From Phascolarctobacterium sp. (lineage in GTDB: Bacteria > Bacillota > Negativicutes > Acidaminococcales > Acidaminococcaceae): 23,251 nt of DNA. Both the position numbers and the translations under genes were made by a program. Every line of letters begins with the position of its first letter. The first letter of the stretch is position 1. Positions 13,245 through 19,532 of the stretch are shown here, in pieces. Location: NCBI GenBank assembly GCA_016302525.1, contig JAEDNJ010000004.1:1-23251 (forward strand), written 5' to 3'. The notes under the pieces were generated by a model that searched no databases, was not told where the DNA came from, and saw only the letters and a program-made list of their open reading frames with translations.

Positions 13245-15167
13245 ATGCAATATTTTGCACGTTTTTTTGAAAACCTTCAACAGGATTTAAAGGCGTTCCT
13301 CTATTGGTGCCTGGTGTTCACTGTTTTTAGGGTGGCTTTTATTTGGATATATAGCGGCCAACTGAATGGTAATTATGCTGATGTGCCTATGGCTCTATTT
13401 TTAGGTGCTCGTTTGAGCCTAAAGACGGCTGGTATGCTGGCCTTAGTTGGCTTTGTTTTGGCTTCCTTGCCCAGCATTCTTATCAAGCAATGGCCGGCAG
13501 CAAAGCTGAGAAATATTTGGCATTGTTTAGCATTGGTATTCTTTTCCCTTTGCTTTATGGCGCGCATTCCTTATTACAAGATTTTCCATGCTGCTTTCAA
13601 CATGATGCTTATCAATGGAGTTCATGATGATGTCAAGGCGATATTTGTTACTGCTATAGAAGAGTATCAGCTTTTATGGCGTTTGCCAGCAGCTGTTTTA
13701 CTGGGTTTGGTGCTTTCCTATATTCTGTATTGGGTTTTGCACAGAACTAGGGTCGTTAAATTTAATGATGTTAAGCATAAAAAAGTAACCATGGCTTTAG
13801 CCTTGCCTGCCGTGGTTATCCTGTGGGTGTTCGTAAGGTTTGGAGGCGCGTTTGACTACAACAATTCCATTAATTGGCTTAGTGCAGCGCGCTTGAATTC
13901 GAATTTGCTCAACGAAGCTATTTTGGATGATGGACAAGCATTGTACAGAGTGCGTGATATCAAGAAAAAGCAGGATGCCGCAAATAAGGTTGATTTTTCT
14001 GCAGAGGAGCTGCGCAGTATGATTGCTGCCTGTGGTGGCAACAAGAAGGCTGCTACGCTTGAAGAAGCTTTTTTGCGTACTGTTAAAGAGCCTAAGCTTA
14101 CTAAGCAACCGCATAATGTTTTCTTAATCGTTGGCGAAAGCTTCGGTAGCTGGCCCTTCTTACCTAAATTCGCCAATATTGGTCTCGTTCCCAAAATGCA
14201 GGCGCTGATGAATTCAGAAAACAGCGCTTATGTACCGACGATGCTTCCGAATGGAAGCAATACTATTAAAGCTGTCAACGGACTTTTTACAGGTCTGCCG
14301 ACAACAGGAATTTATGAGAATTATCAACCCATGAGCTTTAAGGAAAAATATGCTTCTGGCATTGCCAACATTATGAAAGCTCTTGGTTATAGGACAGTAT
14401 TTTGGTATGCTGGTTATTCTGCTTGGGAGGATGTCAAAATGTTTGCTGAAGCCCAAGGCTTTGACGAGGTCCATTGCGCTGATGAATTCGGAACAAATAC
14501 AGGGAATGTTTGGGGTTGTGCTGATGCAGAACTCTTTCAGCATACAGAAAAGTACCTGAGTAAGCAGCAGAAGGATGATAAAGTATTTCATATGCTTCTT
14601 ACTATTAGCAATCATGCACCATATATTATTGATGTTGACAGCTTAGGTTTTCCAAGGGAAGCAGTGCGAGCAAAGCTGCCTGCCGATATAAGCAGGGATA
14701 ATAATACCTTGACAGAGCTGGGGCACATTTGGTACGCTGACAAGACTATGGGTGAATTTGTCGCTAATGCTCAGCAGCTGTTGCCAGATAGTCTTTTTGT
14801 GATTACTGGCGATCATATGGAGCGCTTTGACTTTGCACTTGAGCAGGATACTAGGGTTAGAATGTTGGTGCCTTGTATCTTTTATGGCAATGGCGTAAGC
14901 CCTGCGTGGTTCAATGAAAAGAGTGTAGGCAGTCATATCCAGCTAGCAGGAACTCTGGCTGAAATTTTAGCCCCTCAGGGCTTTAGCTATGCTAGCCTGC
15001 AGCCCAGCATATTTGACAGTGCTGCTGCCTTTAACCAAAGCTTGTACGCAAGCAATGGCAACATTACTATGCAGAATAAAATTACTAAGAATGTGCAAGA
15101 GCATATTGCTGCTATGCGTAAGCTTGCCGCTTGGAGGGTTATAAAAGGCAATAGAATAGAGGAATGA
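13245..15167 (+). CDS. LtaS-like membrane sulfatase/phosphoglycerol transferase family protein
   Basis: 640 residues. Five membrane helices lie in the first 200 residues (about 18-36, 60-80, 92-108, 148-166 and 182-200), as in lipoteichoic acid synthases, followed by a large extracytoplasmic sulfatase-fold domain. Key residues: E298 in LIVGESFG (metal), T340 in NGSNT (the likely catalytic nucleophile), H457 in ISNHAPY, and D523-H524 in TGDHMER (metal). Such enzymes move phosphoglycerol or a similar group from a lipid to an envelope polymer or glycan. The acceptor here is unknown, and a glycan-modifying OpgB- or EptA-like role is possible. An AGGAG sits only one base before this ATG, an unusual spacing; GGGAG at 13227-13231 is better placed for a start near 13233-13236 but only ATT codons are there. 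Last gene of its operon. Confidence 0.88.
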   Translation: MQYFARFFENLQQDLKAFLYWCLVFTVFRVAFIWIYSGQLNGNYADVPMALFLGARLSLKTAGMLALVGFVLASLPSILIKQWPAAKLRNIWHCLALVFFSLCFMARIPYYKIFHAAFNMMLINGVHDDVKAIFVTAIEEYQLLWRLPAAVLLGLVLSYILYWVLHRTRVVKFNDVKHKKVTMALALPAVVILWVFVRFGGAFDYNNSINWLSAARLNSNLLNEAILDDGQALYRVRDIKKKQDAANKVDFSAEELRSMIAACGGNKKAATLEEAFLRTVKEPKLTKQPHNVFLIVGESFGSWPFLPKFANIGLVPKMQALMNSENSAYVPTMLPNGSNTIKAVNGLFTGLPTTGIYENYQPMSFKEKYASGIANIMKALGYRTVFWYAGYSAWEDVKMFAEAQGFDEVHCADEFGTNTGNVWGCADAELFQHTEKYLSKQQKDDKVFHMLLTISNHAPYIIDVDSLGFPREAVRAKLPADISRDNNTLTELGHIWYADKTMGEFVANAQQLLPDSLFVITGDHMERFDFALEQDTRVRMLVPCIFYGNGVSPAWFNEKSVGSHIQLAGTLAEILAPQGFSYASLQPSIFDSAAAFNQSLYASNGNITMQNKITKNVQEHIAAMRKLAAWRVIKGNRIEE

Positions 15168-15170
15168 TAG

Positions 15171-15203
15171 AAGGACGCTAGAGACTGCTTCTAGTGTCCT
15201 TTT
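15171..15203 (+). terminator. Rho-independent terminator after the LtaS-like gene
   Basis: AGGACGCTAGA pairs with TCTAGTGTCCT (one G-T pair) with a seven-base loop, followed by TTTT. It begins a few bases after the stop codon and closes the three-gene operon. Confidence 0.85.
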
Positions 15204-15231
15204 ATCATTTCTATAGCAATGCATATATAAT
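15202..15231 (+). promoter_or_regulatory. Candidate promoter inside the ltaS-like/ispE gap
   Basis: TTATCA (15202-15207), an 18-base spacer, then a perfect TATAAT (15226-15231), directly after the preceding terminator. Together with the hairpin at 15384-15431 it delimits a possible short transcript. Confidence 0.4.
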
Positions 15232-15383
15232 AAGAAAATTAGCATAAATAGCGTTGATATGGCTTATACTCCTTTTCTTAATGCACTGGATGAAGGCTTC
15301 TTCAAGGTTCGCCTTTACTGTTCCTCAATTTGAACAGTATCTAAAAAGGGTTTACGGTATATAGTTTGTTTAATGAATAGAAA
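15232..15383 (+). other. Possible small RNA or small-protein gene between two terminators
   Basis: The gap 15168-15605 has no ORF of ordinary size. A promoter-like pair, about 200 bases of sequence and a strong hairpin make a plausible separate transcript. Within it, a 36-codon frame (TTG 15254 to TAG 15364) encodes a hydrophobic start (MIWLILLFLMHWMK) and ends FTVPQFEQYLKRVYGI, but it has no ribosome site. An ATG at 15258 opens a 24-codon frame, also without one. A small inverted repeat, ACTGTTC...GAACAGT, sits at 15317-15338. It could be an sRNA, a small membrane peptide, or the remnant of a lost gene. The sequence alone does not decide. Confidence 0.35.
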
Positions 15384-15440
15384 AAACAGGACCTTAGAGA
15401 TTTTTGATAATAATACTCTAAAGTCCTGTTTGTGTTTTTG
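15384..15440. terminator. Long hairpin, probable bidirectional terminator upstream of ispE
   Basis: A 16-base stem with one mismatch (AAACAGGACCTTAGAG at 15384-15399 with CTCTAAAGTCCTGTTT at 15416-15431) and a 16-base loop. On the plus strand it is followed by TGTGTTTTTG; on the minus strand the stem runs into six T residues. It isolates the ispE promoter from upstream transcription. Confidence 0.7.
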
Positions 15441-15531
15441 TAGCTAGTCTTTTGTAGTAGTTAAAAAGTGCAGAGAATTAGCATCGCACAGGGATAAACT
15501 TAAATATATCATTATATTAAAGAAATTCCTC

Positions 15532-15560
15532 TTGCATATTGCTTTTTAGTGTATTAAAAT
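15532..15560 (+). promoter_or_regulatory. Sigma-A-type promoter of the ispE operon
   Basis: TTGCAT (15532-15537), a 17-base spacer, then TAAAAT (15555-15560), about 45 bases before the ispE ATG. Confidence 0.75.
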
Positions 15561-15563
15561 ATA

Positions 15564-15573
15564 CTGTATACAA
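15564..15573. promoter_or_regulatory. GntR/FadR-type operator candidate at the ispE transcription start
   Basis: CTGTATACAA contains the perfect palindrome TGTATACA (15565-15572) and differs by one base from TTGTATACAA, which fits the FadR-subfamily GntR pattern TNGTNNNACNA. It begins four bases after the -10, so a bound protein would block transcription. A FadR-type regulator is encoded second in this operon, which makes autoregulation a natural inference. Confidence 0.5.
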
Positions 15574-15605
15574 TTGTTTTTTCTGGAGAAAGGGTTTCTG
15601 CGAAG

Positions 15606-16460
15606 ATGATTACTGAAGCTGCTTATGCCAAAATTAATTTAGGTCTGAACATTTTAGGGAAGCGTGCAGATGGCTATCACGAGGTGGCCATGGTCATGCA
15701 GAGTGTGGGCCTGTCCGACACCATTACCATTAGCGAGGGCAAGGGAATTGAAATTTCTACGAATATTGCCGGCCTGAGCTGTGGACCCGATAACCTAGCC
15801 TATAAGGCAGCCGCCCTCCTAGCAGAGCGAGCGGGATTAGAGCCTAATGTGCATATAGATTTAGAAAAGCGCATTTTTATGGCTGCTGGTCTGGCTGGTG
15901 GTAGCAGTGATGCAGCGGCAGTGCTGCGTGGTCTGAACAGATACTGGGGTCTGGGGCTGACTAATGAAGAGTTGCGCCAGGAGGCAGCGAAGTTAGGTAG
16001 CGATATTCCCTTCTGCATAGAGGGGGGCACGGCTCTGGCACTTGGCAGAGGCGAAATTATTGAGCCTTTAGAGGACCTGCCGGAAACGATTGTTGTTTTA
16101 GCTAAGCCTAGGGGGATAGAGGTTTCTACCGCCTGGGTGTATAAGAATTATAATGAGGGAAGAGTAATCCGCGTTCCTAAGATTCGCCGGATGGCTGAGC
16201 ATATTGCCGAGGGTGCTCCTGCTCTTGTGCCCTATATGGCTAATGTTTTGGAAACGGTAACAATCCCAGAATATCCTGTGCTGGCTTCTCTTAAGGCAGC
16301 AATGGTGGGAGCTGGTGCTTATTACGCAATGATGAGCGGCAGCGGGCCTACTGTTTTCGCTTTTGTTGATTCACAAGACACCGCGCGTCAGGTTTTGGCG
16401 GCGCTTGCCGATTTTGATGTAGAAACGGCACTAACTACTACTCTGGGGAGGGAAATATAA
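15606..16460 (+). CDS. ispE: 4-diphosphocytidyl-2-C-methyl-D-erythritol kinase
   Basis: 284 residues, the usual IspE length. It phosphorylates CDP-methylerythritol at the 2-hydroxyl using ATP, the fourth step of the MEP (non-mevalonate) pathway to isoprenoid precursors, in the cytosol. Seen in sequence: the AYAKINLGL start with catalytic K9, RADGYHEV (20-27), the GHMP-kinase glycine loop MAAGLAGGSSDAA (92-104), catalytic D133 in LGSDIPF, and the C-terminal MMSGSGPTVFAF. The ribosome site (GGAGAAAGGG) ends 12 bases before the ATG, rather far, but the protein alignment supports this start. It leads an operon with gntR one base downstream, so undecaprenyl-phosphate supply and cell-wall sugar synthesis (glmU) may be linked. 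Confidence 0.96.
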   Translation: MITEAAYAKINLGLNILGKRADGYHEVAMVMQSVGLSDTITISEGKGIEISTNIAGLSCGPDNLAYKAAALLAERAGLEPNVHIDLEKRIFMAAGLAGGSSDAAAVLRGLNRYWGLGLTNEELRQEAAKLGSDIPFCIEGGTALALGRGEIIEPLEDLPETIVVLAKPRGIEVSTAWVYKNYNEGRVIRVPKIRRMAEHIAEGAPALVPYMANVLETVTIPEYPVLASLKAAMVGAGAYYAMMSGSGPTVFAFVDSQDTARQVLAALADFDVETALTTTLGREI

Positions 16461-16461
16461 G

Positions 16462-17142
16462 ATGGCTGGTCATTTACAACCTATTAAACTGGATAGCTAC
16501 AAGCCCCTGCGTGAGCTTGTTTGCGAGAACATTCGTCAAGCTATTATTGATGGCACCTTTAGTCCGGGCGAGCGCCTGATGGAGATTCAGCTTGCTGATG
16601 AAATGGGCGTAAGCCGTACTCCTGTGCGAGAGGCAATTCGTAAGCTGGAGCTGGAGGGCTTCGTAGTGATGATTCCTCGTCGCGGCACCTATGTAGCAGA
16701 CATTTCCATTAAGGATATTACCGAGATTTATGAGATTCGCATTAGCCTGGATATTTTGGCTGCTGGTCTGGCTGCAGAGCGCATTACAGATGAGGAGCTG
16801 GAAAAGCTGAATTCCTATCTGGTGGAAATTGGCAGATATGTGCCAGCTATGGACATGGACAAGATTGTTGAGCTGGATACTGCCTTCCATGATATTCTCT
16901 ATAAGGCAACCCGCAATGAGAGACTGGTAAGCGTTATCGGCAACCTCAGAGAGCAGCTGACAGGTATTCGCGGCCGCTCCATGAGTTACCCTGGCCGTTT
17001 AGTAGAAACCATGGACGAGCACCGTGCTCTGGTGGACAGCATTGCTTCCCGTGATGTGGAGCGTGCTCAACGCGCTGCTCGCGTGCATATTGAAAACGCT
17101 GAGCAAACCCTGCTGCGCTCTATTGAACGCAGAACTAGATAA
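16462..17142 (+). CDS. GntR-family transcriptional regulator, FadR subfamily (FCD domain)
   Basis: 226 residues. The N-terminal winged helix (about 12-80) has the GntR signature: LRELVCENIRQAIIDG, then GERLMEIQLADEMGVSRTP, VREAIRKLELEGFV and PRRGTYVA. The C-terminal all-helical FCD domain (about 88-215) keeps candidate metal/ligand residues D139, H143 (ELDTAFHDIL), H187 (MDEHRAL) and H209. Such proteins usually repress transcription and release DNA when a small carboxylate or similar metabolite binds. Its ATG is one base after the ispE stop, with GGAGGG inside the ispE 3' end, so the two are translationally coupled. The TGTATACA palindrome at the ispE start site is the most likely operator. 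The effector is unknown. Confidence 0.93.
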   Translation: MAGHLQPIKLDSYKPLRELVCENIRQAIIDGTFSPGERLMEIQLADEMGVSRTPVREAIRKLELEGFVVMIPRRGTYVADISIKDITEIYEIRISLDILAAGLAAERITDEELEKLNSYLVEIGRYVPAMDMDKIVELDTAFHDILYKATRNERLVSVIGNLREQLTGIRGRSMSYPGRLVETMDEHRALVDSIASRDVERAQRAARVHIENAEQTLLRSIERRTR

Positions 17143-17170
17143 GTAGAAGAGATTTAGATAGATTAAGCAA

Positions 17171-17944
17171 ATGAAAAAGTATGAGGCTGTGATTTTAGCC
17201 GGTGGGCGTGCTCCCTGGCTTAAGCCCCTGGCAGGGACGGATATTCGCTCCCTGGCCTTAATCAAGGGGAGACCTATTATCAGCTACATTATGGAGGCGC
17301 TCAAGGCCAGTGGTCGCATAAATAAGCTTTATGTGGTCAGTGACGAGGCCTGCCTTAAGGCTTTGGCAGACTTTGGCATAACAGGCTTTGTGCCTGTTCC
17401 CTGCAATAAGCCAACTCTGGCCGAGGTGGGGCTGGCTGCTGCTAATGCTGTGGAAGCTGATGAGCCGCAAAATCACAAGATAGTATTTGTATGTGACGAT
17501 ATTCCCCTGTTGACTGTGGAGGCTGTCAAGGGCTTTTTGGAGCAATGCGAGGCCTATCCAGAGGGGGAAATGTACTATAGCATAATTCGCAAGGAAAGCT
17601 GCGAGGCCCAATACCCTGAGGGCAAGCGGACCTATGGCCCCCTGTCGGACGGCAGGTTTACGGGCGGCAATATGACGCTCCTAACACAGAATGCCATTGC
17701 AAAAACTCAGGAGATAGCTAAGCTCCTGTATAAGAATCGCAAGCACCCCTTTAGGCTGTGTGGCCTTTTGGGCTGGTGGCTGGTGGTGCGGGCTGTGTTT
17801 CGCTGCCTGTCTAGCCAGGATGTGGAAAGGCGCTGTTCTGAGCTGATGGGCGTAAGCTGCAAGGCTGTGATTACAGACCATGCCTGCATTGGTATGGATA
17901 TGGATAAAAAAGCTGATTGGGCGCTTATGCAAAAATTGTTATAA
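17171..17944 (+). CDS. MobA-like nucleotidyltransferase (NTP transferase) of unknown specificity
   Basis: 257 residues. The Rossmann-like sugar-nucleotide transferase fold is shown by the N-terminal AVILAGGRAPWLKPL (6-20), K32 in LIKGRPIISY, and a metal-binding acidic pair D109-D110 in VFVCDDIPLLT. A later motif, YGPLSDGRFTGGN (155-167), is shared by a group of uncharacterised Firmicute NTP transferases. The glycine loop departs from the GxGTRM form of sugar-phosphate pyrophosphorylases, and the substrate cannot be told. It is neither GlmU nor IspD by motif. It starts 28 bases after gntR with no clear ribosome site (only GATTAAG near the ATG), so low translation or coupling is likely. It lies between ispE-gntR and glmU, which hints at an envelope precursor role. 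Confidence 0.82.
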   Translation: MKKYEAVILAGGRAPWLKPLAGTDIRSLALIKGRPIISYIMEALKASGRINKLYVVSDEACLKALADFGITGFVPVPCNKPTLAEVGLAAANAVEADEPQNHKIVFVCDDIPLLTVEAVKGFLEQCEAYPEGEMYYSIIRKESCEAQYPEGKRTYGPLSDGRFTGGNMTLLTQNAIAKTQEIAKLLYKNRKHPFRLCGLLGWWLVVRAVFRCLSSQDVERRCSELMGVSCKAVITDHACIGMDMDKKADWALMQKLL

Positions 17945-17952
17945 GAAAAAGC

Positions 17953-17978
17953 CAAAACGAGTCATGGGGCTCGTTTTG
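17953..17978 (+). terminator. Intercistronic hairpin between the NTP transferase and glmU
   Basis: CAAAACGAG (17953-17961) pairs perfectly with CTCGTTTTG (17970-17978) across an eight-base loop, starting eight bases after the NTP transferase stop. Only four Ts lie inside the stem and none follow, so termination would be weak. It ends seven bases before the glmU ribosome site (GGAGG, 17986-17990). It may be an attenuator, an RNA-stability element or a partial terminator. No separate glmU promoter was recognised. Confidence 0.6.
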
Positions 17979-17998
17979 AGATTGTGGAGGATGAGACG

Positions 17999-19372
17999 AT
18001 GGAAGCTTTAGTTGCTGTTATTTTGGCAGCTGGCAAGGGCACCCGTATGCGCAGCAAATTACCTAAGGTGCTGCATAAGGTGGGCGGCAAGGCTATGCTG
18101 CAGCATGTTATTGATGCTGCTGAGCTGGCAGGCTGCAAGGAAAAGGTGGTTATTATCGGTCACGAGGCCGAGCTGGTAGAGGCTATGGTAGCTGGGCAGG
18201 GCAAGACTGCACTGCAGGCTGAGCAATTAGGCACTGGTCACGCTGTAATGCAGGCGAAGGAGGCTCTGGCTGGCTTTACGGGCACAGCCATGATTCTGTG
18301 CGGCGATACACCGCTCTTAGACGGCGAGGGGCTGAAAAAGTTCTACGAGGCCCACAAGGCTAGTGGCGCTGCTGCTACCGTTTTGACTGCGATTATGGAT
18401 GACCCCTTTGGCTATGGTCGCATTGTGCGTGATGAGGCGGGTAATGTGCTGGGCATTGTGGAGCAAAAGGACGCTACCGAGGAACAAAGGGCGATTAAGG
18501 AAATCAACACCGGCATTTACTGCTTAGAGTGCCCCCTGATGTTTGAGGTTTTGGCAACACTGACTTGCAACAATGCGCAGGGCGAGTATTATCTGACTGA
18601 TGTTTTAGAAAAGCTCAATGCTGCCGGCAAGAAGGTGGGCGGCGTTATCACCCAGGACAGTGACATGGTTATGGGCATTAATTCCCGCAAGCAAATGGCT
18701 GTGGCTGAGGCTGTTATGCGTGAGCGTATTTTAGATAAGCTGATGGACAGCGGCGTGACGATTATGGATCCTGCCAGCACCTTCATTGAGGCTAGCGTGA
18801 AGATTGGCCGCGACACGATTATATATCCCTACACCTGGCTGGAGGGCAGCACAGAGATTGGCGAGGACTGCGAGATTGGTCCCAATGTACGCCTCACAGA
18901 TGTGAAGGTGGGCAAGGCTAATCACCTGCAATTCTTGTATGGCCACGAGTGCGAGGTTAAGAACAATGTGACTGCCGGCCCCTATATTCACCTGCGCCCG
19001 AACACTGTCATTGAGGATAATGTGAAGATTGGCAACTTTGTTGAGGTCAAGAATTCCAACATTGGCGTGGGCACGAAGCTGCCGCATTTAACCTATATCG
19101 GCGACAGCGACATCGGCAGCGGTGTTAACATGGGCTGTGGCTGTATTACCGTAAACTATGACGGCAAAAAGAAGCACCGCACTGTTGTGGGCGATAACGC
19201 CTTTGTAGGCTGCAATACGAACCTCGTTGCTCCCGTGACCGTGGGCGCTAATACCTATATCGGAGCTGGCTCCACCATTACCAAGAATGTCCCGGAGGAC
19301 GCTCTTGGCATTGGCCGCGAAAGACAAAAGAACATTGAGGGCTGGGCGAAAAAATATCGCGAGAGCGAATAA
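17999..19372 (+). CDS. glmU: Bifunctional UDP-N-acetylglucosamine pyrophosphorylase / glucosamine-1-phosphate N-acetyltransferase
   Basis: 457 residues from ATG 17999, eight bases after GGAGG; an upstream in-frame GTG (17984) overlaps the ribosome site. The N-terminal domain (1-230) is the uridyltransferase: LAAGKGTRM (9-17), K24, QLGTGHAV (77-83), CGDTPLL with metal ligand D103, and N228 in GINSR. The C-terminal left-handed beta-helix (250-457) is the acetyltransferase, with hexapeptide turns (IGEDCEIGPNV), catalytic H363 in PHLTYIGD, and VNYDGKKKHRTVVGD near the acetyl-CoA site. It makes UDP-GlcNAc, the precursor of peptidoglycan and other envelope polymers. All key residues are intact. It follows the NTP transferase after a hairpin and precedes prs, a common Firmicute order. 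Confidence 0.97.
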   Translation: MEALVAVILAAGKGTRMRSKLPKVLHKVGGKAMLQHVIDAAELAGCKEKVVIIGHEAELVEAMVAGQGKTALQAEQLGTGHAVMQAKEALAGFTGTAMILCGDTPLLDGEGLKKFYEAHKASGAAATVLTAIMDDPFGYGRIVRDEAGNVLGIVEQKDATEEQRAIKEINTGIYCLECPLMFEVLATLTCNNAQGEYYLTDVLEKLNAAGKKVGGVITQDSDMVMGINSRKQMAVAEAVMRERILDKLMDSGVTIMDPASTFIEASVKIGRDTIIYPYTWLEGSTEIGEDCEIGPNVRLTDVKVGKANHLQFLYGHECEVKNNVTAGPYIHLRPNTVIEDNVKIGNFVEVKNSNIGVGTKLPHLTYIGDSDIGSGVNMGCGCITVNYDGKKKHRTVVGDNAFVGCNTNLVAPVTVGANTYIGAGSTITKNVPEDALGIGRERQKNIEGWAKKYRESE

Positions 19373-19422
19373 CAGAGCAAGTATGTAAAAGTCCTTTAAA
19401 TATATTAAATGACAAGATGATA

Positions 19423-19451
19423 TTGCCAAAAGCACTGCTAAATAGTATAAT
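19423..19451 (+). promoter_or_regulatory. Sigma-A-type promoter of prs
   Basis: TTGCCA (19423-19428), a 17-base spacer, then a perfect TATAAT (19446-19451). The leader of about 75 bases contains the palindrome GCCAGCTGGC (19467-19476) and is GC-rich compared with other gaps, but matches no riboswitch I recognise. Confidence 0.75.
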
Positions 19452-19532
19452 AAATGTATCATTGTTGCCAGCTGGCGAGGCAGGGGCTTCCTAGACTGGG
19501 AACATCCGAAGAGGATTATGGAGGGTTTTTAA

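Noticed and set aside
14214..14615. Minus-strand 133-codon reading frame
   Set aside because: Lies within the catalytic domain of the LtaS-like gene on the other strand; no motif seen.
9234..15605. Insertion sequence or prophage in the accessory stretch
   Set aside because: No transposase, integrase or phage structural gene, no terminal inverted repeats and no target duplications could be seen.
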